From Primula veris (Eukaryota > Streptophyta > Magnoliopsida > Ericales > Primulaceae): DNA of 64,000 nt. The DNA is taken from the NCBI GenBank assembly GCA_963682055.1, contig OY821745.1, forward strand, positions 23,743,342 through 23,807,341, given 5' to 3'. Both the position numbers and the translations under genes were made by a program. Every line of letters begins with the position of its first letter. The stretch's first letter is position 1. A model generated the notes under the pieces. The model was not told the origin of the DNA, did no database searches, and saw nothing but the letters and a program-made list of their open reading frames with translations. Positions 34,061-45,446 of the stretch are shown here, piece by piece.

Positions 34061-35066
34061 GTTTATCGCCATATTAATAATTCTATACATGGTAGTTTTA
34101 ACATGCAAGCAAACAATATATTTTTAATTTACCAATCAATTCTATATATGGTAAAAAAAATATTTTAACATGCAAATGGGTTAAATTTACATGGAAACAT
34201 ATCAATTTATTCAATTAACATGCAATTTTTATACGCTTGCCTTTTAATAAAAAAATTTATATGCATGTGTGTGTATATTTACCAAATATTGTATCTTTAT
34301 CAATCATATGTACTGTTTTCGTATAAGTATTATACTACAGGACCATGCGTGTAATTACAGCAAACTATATATCTATTTACAGCATTATTACATATACAGT
34401 CCAGAATTTCAGACAAGTTTCAGTTTAGTCCTTGAGTAATTTTACAGCTTTCAGAGAATTACAATTCAGTACATACGTTTCAGTTTGTTGCAGATTTAAT
34501 CCTTCATATTAATATTTGTTACTATACATGCGACATACTAATTTTAGATGCAATCTACAAATATATATAACATGCAAACAGTCAAGCAGACCAAAGCAAA
34601 CCATCATAATATGTCTTATGATTATTTAATATGTAAACAATGGACGTATCACAGTAGCATATATATATATATATATATATAACCTAGTACCATTAAGAAG
34701 TAGTTATGTTATGACATGGGTAGCAGTAACTTAGTAGCAGTAACGTACCAAGTTATGTTATAACAAGTAGCAGCAGTAACATGGTGATTACATAGCATGT
34801 TATAACAAGTAGCAGCAGTAACATGGTGATTACATAACATGGTGATTACAGCAGTACCAATTTACAGCCGTGACTACATAGCAATATATTTTTATCAACC
34901 GTTAACAAGTAAAAGTTGTACAGTTAAAAAAATTATATCCGGATACCTTACGCATGGTATGTTGGTGAAGGTTGATATAGCAAAATCCTAATAAAACCCG
35001 GATAAACCTCAAGGTTTATTGAATCTATAATCCGTACTTCGATCTCCGAGAGCAGTGCTGATAACG

Positions 35067-35270
35067 TGTTGTAATACACTATTAGCTATGTATTTAGGGA
35101 GACAGAAGTAGAGAGAGAGGGGAACAGTATAGTCTTATTAATGAATGAATGTGTGAATGAATGATAAATTACAAGACCCCTAGCCCTCTTTATATAGATA
35201 GAGGGGTAGGGTTACAAGACCTACATGGGCTAATAAAGTATAAGCCCAATAGTCCAATTATCTTACAACA
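35067..35270 (-). repeat. 5' LTR of copia element
   Basis: Same 204-bp sequence as 27709-27912 with one difference. Reading on the minus strand it ends ...ACAACA and is followed by CGTTATCAGCACTGC, where a primer-binding site is expected; the tRNA was not identified. Confidence 0.95.
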
Positions 35271-35275
35271 CAACT

Positions 35276-35440
35276 AAAATATTCGCCCTCATCTCTCCGC
35301 CACTTATCTCCACCACCTTCCGCCGCACCTCCCTCCATCTCCGATCCCGTCACCACCTCCTCAAATCACAACCCTCCATCTTCCCCACACTCCTATTTTA
35401 ACCTCAATCTCCACCGTCCGGTCAAAACTCATTCCCCCAA
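35276..35440 (+). other. C-rich segment, possible captured gene piece
   Basis: A C-rich block (CTCCGCC, CACCACCTTCCGCCGCACC) in AT-rich surroundings, just inside the inferred TIR element. One frame is open for ~40 codons and Ser/Arg/Leu-rich, but no family was recognised. Confidence 0.35.
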
Positions 35441-35559
35441 GAATTTTATTTTTATTTTTTTTATATGAATTAGGATTTTGTTTTTCTTCGATCGGAACAA
35501 TGCTCATTTTTAAGGCATAATTGGTAAGTAATTAAATAATTATTAATTTATCGCTTTCA

Positions 35560-37520
35560 TTTTCCACCCTAACCATACACAATATATTTTGTATTCATTA
35601 ACACTTTCACTTATTTGTGTTTTTGTTATTCATACACAATATATCGTTTATGCATGCTTTTTAATACAGGCATACATAATACACAATTATATATGCTATT
35701 AAATACAGGCATACACAATATACTTTTTATACATGTTTTTTAATACAAGCATACATAATACACTTTTTGTGCATGCTCTTTAATACAGACATATACAATA
35801 CACAATTTATACATGCATACACAATACACTATTTATACATGCTCTTTAATACAGTAATACATAATACATATTTTATACATGATATTTAATACATGCATAC
35901 ACAATACACAGTTTATACTGTTTTTTTTAATACGAGCATACACAATACATTATTTATGCATGATCTTTAATACAGACATACACAATACACAGTTTATACA
36001 TGTTTTTTAATACGGACATACACAATACAGTATTTATACATGCTCTTTAATACATGCATACACAATACATATTTTATACATGCTCTTTAAAAAAGACATA
36101 CACAATACACAATTATACATGCTATTAAATACAGGCATACACAATACACTTTTTATACATGTTTTTTAATACATGCATACACAATACCCTTTTTGTATAT
36201 GCTCTTTAATACAGACATACACAATACACAATTTATACATGTTTTTTAATACATGCATACACAATCTATTTATACATGCTCTTTAATACAGTAATACATA
36301 ATACATATTTTATACATGCTATTTAATACAGTCATACACAATACACAATTTATACATGTTTTTTTTAATACGGGCATACACAATATATTTTTTATGCATG
36401 CTCTTTAATACAGGCATACACAATACACAGTTTATACATGTTTTTTAATACGGACATACACAATACACTATTTATACATGCTCTTTAATACATGCATACA
36501 CAATACATATTTTATACATGCTCTTTAATACATGCATACACAATACACAGTTTATACATATTTTTTAATACATGCATACACAATACACTTTTTATACATG
36601 CTCTTTAATATAGGCATACACAATACACAATTTATATATGTTTTTTTAATACGGGCATACACAATACACTATTTATACATGCTCTTTAATACAGGCATAC
36701 ACAATACATATTTTATACATCTCTTTAATACAGACATACACAATACATATTTTATACATGCTATTTAATACATGTATACACAATACACAGTTTATACATG
36801 TTTTTTTAATACGAGCATACACAATACGTTATTTATGCATGATCTTTAATACAGACATACACAATACACAGTTTATACATGTTTTTTAATACGAACATAC
36901 AAAATACACTATTTATACATGCATACACAATACATATTTTATACATGCTCTTTAATACAGGCATACACAATACACAGTTTATACATATTTTTTAATACAT
37001 GCATGCACAAAACATTATTTATACATGCTATTTAATACAAACATACACAATACACAGTTTATACATGTTTTTTTAATACGGGCATACACAATACACTATT
37101 TATACATGCTCTTTAATACATGCATGCACAATACATGTTTTATATATGCTTTTTAATACAGGCATATACAATACATTGTTTATATACGCTTTTTAATACA
37201 GTCATACACAATACATTTTGTATTCATTGACAGTTTATACATGTTTTTTTAATACGGGCATGCACAATACACTATTTATACATGCTCTTTAATACACGCA
37301 TACACAATACATATTTTATATATATTTTTTAATACAGGCATACACAATACATTGTTTATACACGCTCTTTAATACAGTCATACACAATACATTCTGTATC
37401 CATTGACACTGTCTATTTTTTTTTTTCTTATTATTCATACACAATACAATTTTTATACATGCTTTTTAATACAGGCATACACAATACATAATTCATACAT
37501 GTTTTTTAATACGAGCATAC
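35560..37520 (+). repeat. 40-bp minisatellite with an 80-bp higher-order pattern
   Basis: Nearly 50 units of about 40 bp, each with TTTAATAC-x-GCATACACAATACA and a TTTATACATG block. Units often alternate between CTCTTTAATAC and TTTTTTAATACG starts, giving an ~80-bp super-unit. The 78-codon frame at 36532 and others are the repeat read in rotating frames, not genes. Confidence 0.95.
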
Positions 37521-37534
37521 ACAATACATTATTT

Positions 37535-38345
37535 TTATATATTTTTGTGATTTTGGATTTTTCTTGGTTTGTTTTTTTGCCACTTTTTTGGAGATTTTTC
37601 GGGTTTTCGACTTTTTAAAGTTTTTTTCAGCACTTTTTTGGTTTTTTCGGCTTCTCGACTTTTGTGAACTTTTTTCATTCTTTTTGTGATTTTGGATATT
37701 TTTTGGGTTTTTTTACCAATTTTTTGGGTTTTTTCGGTTACCGACTTTTTTAAAAGTTTTTTCAGCATATTTTGGGTTTTTTTGAATTCTCGACTTTTTT
37801 GAACTTTTTTCATTTTATTTTTTTTGTAATTTTGTAATTTTCTTGTTTTTTTTTTGTTTTTAAAAATATTTTTGGGCTTTTTTCGGGTTCTCGACTTTTC
37901 TGAACTTTATTTTTATTTATTTTTGTGAATTTGGATTTTTCTTGGTTTTTTTTTATTTTTTGCCAATTTTTTAGAGTTTTTTCGGGTTCCCGACTTTTTA
38001 AAGGTTTTTTCAGCACTTTTTTGGTTTTTTGGCTTCTCGATTTTTGTGAATTTTTTTCATTTTTTCTGTGATTTTGGATTTTTCTTTGTTTTTTTTTTAC
38101 TTTTTTTAACCATTTTTTGTGTTTTTTCGGGTTCCCGACTTTTTAAAAGGTTTTTCCAGCCTTTTTTGGGTTTTTTCGGATTCTCGACTTTTTTGAACTT
38201 TTTTCATTTTTTTATGAATTTTAATTTTTATTGGTTTTTTTATTTTTTAACATTTTTTTGGATTTTTTCGGGTTCCCGACTTTTTTAAAGGTTTTTCCAG
38301 CATTTTTTGGGTTTTTTCGGCATCTCGACTTTTTTGGATTTTTTT
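37535..38345 (+). repeat. T-rich array of ~160-bp units
   Basis: About five degenerate units containing TTTTTGTGATTTTGGATTTT, GGGTTTTTTCGG, TTCCCGACTTTTT and TTTTTCAGCA segments. Lys-rich minus-strand frames across it are by-products of the composition. Confidence 0.88.
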
Positions 38346-38600
38346 TATTTTTTGTTGTAATTTTATTATTTTCGGTTTAGAAATCATTTTAACATTAAGT
38401 AAGATAGTATTTTGTGGGAAAAAAAATGATGATTTAGAAAGAGAGATGAGAGAGAGAGGAGAAAGAGAAATTTTTTGATAGGCGAGGAGAAATGTAAATT
38501 TTTTTCTATTTTGGGTTAATTGTATATTTTGAAAATAATTTGTTTGAGTTGTATGTTTTGGTAATATTTCATAACACATTGTATGTTTTGGGAATTGATA

Positions 38601-40701
38601 AAAAAAAAATAGATTTCCAAATATGAGATATAGCGACTGTAATTTTATCGATTTATGTCGTTATTCTCTTAATTAGATGAAATTTTATAGTTCGACATGT
38701 TAATTATTAAAATTAATAGTTTATTAACTAAATCGTTAAACGGTTGGTTGGGTTGCGAGTACTAAAGTTATTTTTTTCCCATTTTTTACTGATGCTATTT
38801 TGACTATTTAAACGTTTGTTTTTAAGTTGATAGAGGAAAAAATAATTAGAACGAAAAAGAAAATCAAACTTTGCTCTCTCTCTCTCTCTCTCTCTCTCTC
38901 TAGTCACCTGATAAATATTTAATCAATTTAATTTTGAGTCTTTTTCAACTCTAACCCAGGTTCATCTCTACCTCTTGATTATCTTTTTATTTCTTTACGC
39001 CTTATTTTGTTATTACTTGTTGTTTGTTAATAGGTTTTTATTCGTTGCTTCTTGTTTTTTTGTTTGTTAATTAGAGCTTATTTAGGATTTACTATTGCAA
39101 TAAATCCACAATTTTTAATTCTTCTGAGTTTCCTTTTTGTGGGTATGATGTGAATTTGTTTGTCCAATAAAGTTGAAAAAACACCCATTATTGTGCGCCT
39201 TAGGTATTAATTTGATTTCTTTCTTCCTTTTTCTTCACTTTTTTGTGTTAATTTTTTTATAGTCCAAATTAACCTTTTCTGCTATGATCTTTGATTATCT
39301 TGATTACAATAAAAAAAAACTCATCTTTTTTGTATCTTCTCCTTCTAAAACCTAAAACTCTCAACTTTGCTTATTCTTTGGATTAATGGGTTTTCTTATT
39401 TTGACCCAAATCACTTTAATTGTTACAAATTCATTGAAAGAACCAAGTAAATTCATCTGGGTATTGTTTATTTTTGGGAGATTTAGTTGAATTTTATCCT
39501 TTTATTTGCTCCTTTAAGTAAAATCCTAACCGACTTATATCACTCTGACAAAATATAAATTCCTTAAAAAAACAAAGTAAATTCATCTGGGTATTGGTTA
39601 TTTTCAGGAGATTTAGTTGAATCTCATCGTTTAATTATCATTCTTTAAGTAAAACCCCAAATTGAGTCATACTACTTTATATGGGAATGAAAAGCTCTAC
39701 CAATCAGTGTATATTAAAATTTATAAATATAGCTCCACCAGTGCTGCAGCTGTTACAGTTTCTGTGAAAAAACCAAGTAAATTGATTTGGGTATTGATAA
39801 TTGTGGTTGTAGTAGGATTTGTTTACTACTAGTTTTATATATCCGATCTTAATTATTCGAAGACTTGTCATTATATTAGCTTTTCCTAGTAAAATTCCAA
39901 ATTAACTCAAATCACTTTAACTGTGACAATTACATTGATAAACCTAGTAAAATTCATCTGGGTATTGGTAGTTTTAAGAGATTTAGTAGTTTCTTTAACT
40001 AAGTCATCTGGCTATACTAAATAACCTTGGGTTGTTGTTAATTTCATACATTCCATCTTATCACTTCAAAATCTCGTTTTTTTTTTTTTTTTGGGAATCC
40101 CAGTATCCCTATATACGAGCCCTGGCTGCTCTGTTACAGTTTCAGTGAAAAAACCAAGTAATTGATATGGGTCTTAATAATTTTGGTTGTAGGGTTTACT
40201 ACTAGTTTTATACATCCGATCTTAACACTTTGAAGACTTGTCAATTTATTAGCTTTTCCATGTAAAAACCTAAATTGACTCATATCACTTTTAACTGTGA
40301 TAATTTCATTGAAGAACTAGTAAAAGTCATTTGGGTAGTGGTAAGTTTGGGAGATTTAGTAGTGTCTTTAATTAAGTCTTGAATTTAGTAGTGTCTTTAT
40401 AAGCTTTTAAAACTAACACCCGAAATGGCTTATATCACCTTAGCTTTTACAAATTCATTGAAAAACCAGGTAAATTGATCTGGGTATTGGTAGTTTTGAG
40501 AGATTTAGTTTAATCTCGTTATTTTATTAGTCCTCCAAGTAAAACCTTATTTGACTCATATCACTGATACACTTTCAGGGCAGAAACGGAAAATTCAAAA
40601 CTACTACAACAGGGTTGTCGTATAGCATTACTATTTTTTTCTTATGAAATAACTCTTCACCGTAGTGAAACACGTCCTGCAAATTCCCCTCTCTCATCGT
40701 C
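38601..40701. other. Region upstream of the MOS2-like gene
   Basis: AT-rich. A (CT)n tract at about 38874-38901 and pyrimidine-rich sequence after it could mark an old promoter/5' UTR. 39425-40530 is filled with degenerate direct repeats. No separate gene seen. Confidence 0.5.
39425..40530 (+). repeat. Degenerate ~110-200 bp direct repeats
   Basis: At least six blocks share AAGTAAATTCATCTGGGTAT or close variants, then a GAGATTTAGT segment, then a CTCATATCAC-like segment (near 39447, 39575, 39772, 39945, 40150, 40325 and 40468). Two blocks also share CTACTAGTTTTAT and CGATCTTAA. Spacing is irregular. Confidence 0.8.
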
Positions 40702-42659
40702 ATGAAGCTATCTTTCTCTCGATCCAAAAAACCCGCTTCCAAACAAACCCCCAAAATTCCCAACGATGACGAAACTGCAGCTCAACCTTCCTTCGAATTC
40801 GTCACAGAATTTGATTCAACCAAAACCCTAACAGATTCCGAAAAGAAGCCCAAAATCGCCCCTCTATCAAACGTGTACAATCCTTATAAGAAGATGAAGA
40901 ACCTCGAACTCCCACTACACCAATCCGGTCCCACGGAAACCCAGTTTGAGGTCGAATCTGCTGAGAAACCCGCCGATCAGTCCAATATGTCATATGGCCT
41001 CAACATTCGGAATTCGGGGTAAGTCTTATTTTTTATTTTTTTATTCTGTTATCTGTTTATTAAAAAGTTAGGGTTTTTGTATGTGATGTGATTAGTCTTG
41101 GTATATGTAGAACGGGTACACACACTGCGCAATTAAATTTACATGTACATTAATTAATATATGAATAGAAGCATCCAATTATTAGTAGTTTACTTACACG
41201 TATCGTCGTGTGCCACTCCAGAATTATTGTTTCTAGTGTACTTGTTACATAGGTCTTAGGCTGTGTTGCGTGGATGTTTGTTGATTATGATATGTGTGGA
41301 TATGGATGGGTACTTATCTCATCTATTGGCCAACGCCTAAAAGGGACTACAACATTCCTCCATTTTGAAAAAGTTTTGGTTTTCACTATGTGTTTTGCCG
41401 AAAAGTATACAGATTATAGGTTTTATCATCCCACATAATAGTGACAATTTATTCACATAAAGGTCTGCTGGTCCCATATAGCTGATTTGAGATATCGTAT
41501 CAAAACCAATTGGATTCAGTCTTGAGATTACATAAACAATATGTGAGGAGAAATTTTGAAATCAAGGAAAAAAAGGTCAAAAAGAATTGTATGCTTGTTT
41601 TTTTCTCTTAATCAAGCGCGCTTCTTTTATAACAGGTAACTCGGATACGTCTAGGGTTCCCGTAGATGTCGGTTTGTTGCAAAAACTGAAGCGAGATTTG
41701 AGAGACTTGCCGGACGATCCTGGGATGGATGAGTACAGTGAGATGCCTGTAGAGGGATTTGGGGCGGCCCTACTGGCAGGGTACGGCTGGCAGGAGGGAA
41801 TGGGGATAGGGCGGAGCGCGAAAAATGATGTTAAGATTGTTCAGTATGTGAGGAAGACCGCTAAGGAAGGATTAGGGTTTAAAGATATGCCTAGCGTTAA
41901 CGAGAAGAAGGAGAAAATAGGAAATAAAGTTAGAGGCGAAGGAGAGACAAAGGAGGTGGGGAGGTTTCATGTGGGTAAAGATGTGAGGGTGATTAGTGGA
42001 AGAGAGGTTGGGTTGAAAGGGAGAGTATTGAAAATTTTGGGTGGTGGTGACTCAGTGGTTTTGAGGCTCTCTAGGAGTGAAGAGGAGCTAAAAGTGAAGA
42101 TCAACGATATTGCGGATCTAGGTTCGGTGGAAGAAGACAGATGTTTAAGGAAATTAAAAGAATTGAGAATGCAAGATGATAGTAGGAAAAATAAAGAGAG
42201 AAGTAGAGAGAAAAGAAGAGAAGGCAAACGTGAGAGAGACGATGAGAGGAGAAGTGAATACATAAAAGAAAGTAAAGCCACGTCTCAAGTTTGTTGGCTT
42301 ACGGAGTCACATACGTGTACGTATAATTAGTAAAGACTTCAAAGGGGGGAGATTATATTTGAAGAAATGCGAGGTTGTGGATGTGGTTGGACCTACTACA
42401 TGTGATGTATGTATGGATGAGAGTAAGGAGCTAGTTCAGGGTGTTGACCAAGAGTTTCTGGAGACTGCAGTTCCTCGTTGTGGGGGTCCGGTTTTGGTGT
42501 TGTCTGGAAAGCACAAGGGTGCATATGGAAACTTAGTTAGAGAAAGATTCGGAGAGAGAGAGAGGTGTCGTCCGAGATGCAGATACTCATGCGATGCTTA
42601 ATGTGCCTTTCGAACAACTTGCGGAGTATACTGGAGATCCAGATTTGATCGGATATTGA
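40702..42659 (+). pseudogene. MOS2: MOS2-like G-patch/KOW protein gene copy, frameshifted twice
   Basis: MOS2 (GPKOW family) is a nuclear RNA-binding protein needed for microRNA processing and plant immunity. Exon 1 (40702-41018) starts MKLSFSRSKKPASKQ and includes FVTEFD and NPYKKMKNLELPL, as in the family. A GTAAGT donor follows. The second part has the G-patch (MPVEGFGAALLAGYGW ... GMGIGRS, about 41736-41830), a first KOW motif (GKDVRVISGREVGLKG) and an Arg/Glu-rich linker. The acceptor at 41635 does not keep phase; one at 41654 (CTAG) would. One extra base near 42304 shifts the frame; the next frame continues the homology (ISKDFKGGRLYLKK) into a second KOW (VLVLSGKHKGAYGNL). A GAGAGAGA tract near 42555-42570 shifts it again; the third frame ends LIGY then TGA at 42659. 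Recent pseudogene or sequencing error are both possible. Confidence 0.88.
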
Positions 42660-43309
42660 GTTTGTAAAAGCAACCACAATTTCAGCATCATTGTGTAGTT
42701 TTTTATGATGAGGACGAGGTTGTGGATTTAGAGACTTTTTCTTCTTGTTTTCCTTTACTAAGAAATTATCATTGTGTTACGATCTTAGAGATGGTGTGTT
42801 TCAAAGAATCACCATTGGTATTACAAGGTTTAAATAACATTTAGCCCACAACTCAGTTAGAGTCTGCCCATGCGTTTCTCGTTTAAATATGTCTTCTTTA
42901 ACTTATAGTTTCCACTTTAATAAGTTAAAAAATTATAATCCAAAAATTCCGGTATTTTAACAGCCCATTTCTAAAAAATTGGTACCTTCATCTATTTTGA
43001 ATTCTATTAAACAAGGTGATGATATCATTCATAAGTTTATTTACAAAAAACAAAAATAAAAAAAGAAATCAAATAACTTTTTTGCTTTCGAGCAACTTTT
43101 TAACTTAAAGTTGTATCGGTAATCAGTAAGAATAACTGATAGGCCTTGTTTGGTGGCAGGATAATTTTCAATGGGATTAGAAATGCAACCGGGACTGGAA
43201 ATACCACATCACTAATTATTTTATATGGGATAAGGAATGATGCATTTGTTTCAAATTGAGTTAAACATAGGCAAATGGGGTCACTACTAGTGAATTTCCA
43301 GTTTTGGCT
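42660..43309. other. Spacer downstream of MOS2-like copy
   Basis: AT-rich, no gene, no poly-A tail suggestive of a retrocopy. Confidence 0.6.
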
Positions 43310-43376
43310 TGTTGGAGTAATTATCTCACATCGTTTAAATAATAATTGAGCGTGTGATTTATAAAAATATATCCAT
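43310..43376 (+). repeat. Partial LTR copy (TRIM family)
   Basis: TGTTGGAGTAATTATCTCAC... matches the first ~65 bp of the LTRs at 43377 and 43592, in tandem directly before the first. Confidence 0.8.
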
Positions 43377-43710
43377 TGTTAGAGTAATTATCCCACATCG
43401 TCTAGATAATAATCGAGCATGTGGTTTATAAAGAGATATCCATTCTTATCATTACGAGGCCTTTTAATGGTAAGGTATATGGGGCTTTAATATGGTATCA
43501 GAGCGGGCCTAGCGATGTTGGGCTCACCTCCACCCATTTAATATGTCCGCTTGTAAGACCCTTGTAATGTCGGGCCACGAGCGAGGGAGAGTGTTAGAGT
43601 AATTATCTCACATCGTCTAGATAATAATCGAGCTTGTGGTTTATAAAGATATATACATCATTACCATTACGAGGCCTTTTAATGGTAAATGAATATGGAT
43701 TCTAATAACA
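43377..43710 (+). mobile_element. TRIM-like miniature LTR retrotransposon (334 bp)
   Basis: Two direct LTRs (43377-43492, 116 bp; 43592-43710, 119 bp; start TGTTAGAGTAATTATC) flank only 99 bp. That interior starts with TGGTATCAGAGCG (43493-43505), a tRNA-Met PBS, and ends with GAGCGAGGGAGAG, a polypurine tract. There is no coding capacity. This is the diagnostic layout of a terminal-repeat retrotransposon in miniature. The LTR is the reverse complement of the one at 46716-46831, which belongs to a truncated copia with coding remnants; that family may supply proteins in trans (inference). Confidence 0.85.
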
Positions 43711-43712
43711 CG

Positions 43713-44400
43713 AAAAACCCATTTACAACCGACAATAGTCTGTCTTGCAGGAGCGGGCACCAAAGACCAATTACCGTTTCGCATCAAGGCATCAAATTCA
43801 TTGTTCATCGCTTCACGCCAAGCCGGATCACGTACAACTTGTGTGTAGCAGGTGGGTTGAATGGACTCCGATTTGCATGTAGAAATTAATGCTCGTGGCA
43901 AAGGATATCGTATTGTACCGTTGGTTGGTTTCTTACACTTGATAATATTATCTTTGAGGCGAGTACGCATCGGGTGCTGAGACTCCGTCACATTAGGGGA
44001 AGGTGCACCGAGGGGCAAGCCAGGGGTTGTTGGTTGATTGGCAGGGCTAGGCACATTAGATGAACTAGAGGTCGGTCTGTCAAGCGAGCTTTAAATTGGA
44101 TTGGCAGGTGGAGTTGTCGGTGAGGTTGTCGATGGGTTTGGTTGATTGCTACGGGTTGGGGTATGTTGTTGGTCGGCCAGCAGGCTGGTTATGTGATGAT
44201 TATTTTCACTTAATGGTTGGTATGTAGTATGGTGTGGAAACAATGGTACTAATGGGTTATGAATTTGTATATCAGTGGGTAAGGGAATGAGAGGAATTGG
44301 TGTAGCATGCGATGATGTTGGAGTAGTATTGGCAAATGGAAATCTACGTTCATCAAAAACAACATGGCGAGAAATATAGGTTCGATTTGTGTCAAGATCG
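43713..44400 (-). pseudogene. copia integrase-RT linker and truncated RT
   Basis: 44054-43713 includes HPMRTRLKDNI, a WREAMNNEFDAL segment and NGNWSLVP ... GCKWVFR, the start of copia reverse transcriptase. About 44400-44330 reads RHVVFDERRFPF, the end of the integrase region. The frame runs straight into LTR sequence, so the RT catalytic YVDD part is absent. Confidence 0.85.
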
Positions 44401-44485
44401 AGACATTTATATCCCCGGTGATTAGACTATATCCTTAAAATATACACATTTTTGAACGAAAACTTAGTTTGAAACGGTTATATGG

Positions 44486-45446
44486 TCAAAGGTGGGGCCA
44501 ACAAGCACATCCACAAGTTCGTAATATTGTATAATATGGGGGTTTTGAAAACAACTTTTCAAATGGAGAAATATTTTTGAGGATAGGAGTTGGTACACGA
44601 TTAAGAACGAAACATGCGGTGTTAAAAGCTTCTTCCCAATAGTAAAGAGGAAGGAAGGACTCAGCTAGTAAAGTGAGCCCAGATTCTACTACATGTCTAT
44701 ATTTACGTTCGACTATACTGTTTTGTTGGTGAGTGTGTGGGCAAGGATGTCGATGTATTATACCATTTTCACGAAAAAAGTTGGTGAATGTTCGAAATCC
44801 ATCCACCACCACCCCCCCCCCCCCCCCCCCCCCCCAACACCCCCCAATCAGTTTGGACAGTTTTTATTTTAAGATCAAATTGTCTTTCAACTTGCTTTCG
44901 AAAGTATAAGAATGTAGTAAAGGCTTCAGATTTGTATTGTAAAGGGAAAATTCATACATATCGAGAAAAATGATCAACAATATTCATAAAATAGCGTTTT
45001 TCATTAACAGTTGGTGAATGAGATGGCCCCCACAAATCTAGAAACAATAAATTTAAAGGAATTAAAGAGACAGACTCGGAGCGTTGAAACGGTAGTTGTT
45101 TGCTTTTGGCTTTTTGACAAGAATTACAAACACTAAACGCTCTTTTATTTAAGCACGGTAAAGAAAAACGACGGACAATCGACTCGGTAGTTGGATATGC
45201 AGAGTGCCCAAAGCGGGAATGCAAAATATCAATGGGAACGCGGACACCATAAAATGCTGAAGAGGAATTTGTTTTGGTTGGTATGAACGGGTGAAGACCG
45301 GCTTCACATTTGCCCTGGTGCAACACCTTCCCTGTGACTTCGTCATTCACACAAAAATCAGACGCATGAAATTCAACAAAAATATTATTATCAAGCGAAA
45401 ACTTGCTAATAGAAATCAGGTTTTTACAAATTGAAGGAACTCTCAA
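44486..45446 (-). pseudogene. copia GAG-pre-integrase and integrase core remnant
   Basis: 45446-44952 carries LHSRFGHSAY, C-N-S-C-Q-K-A-K, LFLDLWGPSH (first Asp) and FMNIVDHFSRYV. 44812-44486 carries FFRENGIIH, HPHTHQQNSIVERKYRH-like sequence (catalytic Glu) and AFNTACFVLNRVP. Between them a 24-base poly-C tract (44812-44835) and shifted frames replace the part with the second Asp. Confidence 0.85.
44812..44835 (+). repeat. Poly-C tract (24 bases)
   Basis: 24 consecutive C after ATCCACCACCA, within the integrase remnant; poly-G on the element's coding strand. Confidence 0.9.

Larger units (their letters stand above)
27709..35270 (-). mobile_element. Young, complete Ty1/copia retrotransposon (7562 bp)
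   Basis: Direct 204-bp LTRs at 27709-27912 and 35067-35270 differ at a single base seen by eye (A versus G in the GAGGGRTAGGG segment). TSD CAACT is perfect. On the minus strand the order is 5' LTR (right), leader with repeats, gag, pol (protease, integrase, RT, RNase H: copia order), repeat-rich 3' region, polypurine tract, 3' LTR (left). Pol is fully open; gag has one nonsense codon. It sits within a minisatellite-bearing TIR-like element. The remnant at 8547-9957 is a deleted relative. Confidence 0.95.
27533..38600. mobile_element. Large TIR-like element carrying minisatellites, split by a copia insertion
   Basis: 27533-27660 (GGAAAAATTACCCAAAGATA onward, with TACAACT, TTACCAAAAA and TCTCTCTC blocks) resembles the reverse complement of 38450-38600 block by block. 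That suggests imperfect terminal inverted repeats of ~130-150 bp. Removing the copia element and one target copy leaves about 3.5 kb made of a C-rich segment, a 40-bp minisatellite and a T-rich array. No transposase is present, so it would be non-autonomous. Candidate target duplications are poly-A and not informative. Element status is an inference. Confidence 0.5.

Noticed and set aside
35560..37520. CRISPR-like or coding array
   Set aside because: Units are contiguous 40-bp tandem repeats without unique spacers; frames rotate, so not coding and not CRISPR.
37535..38016. Lys-rich minus-strand frames (KTQKISKITKRMKK-like)
   Set aside because: Product of a T-rich tandem array; no domain.
43689..43889. 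66-codon plus-strand frame
   Set aside because: Antisense to the truncated copia RT.
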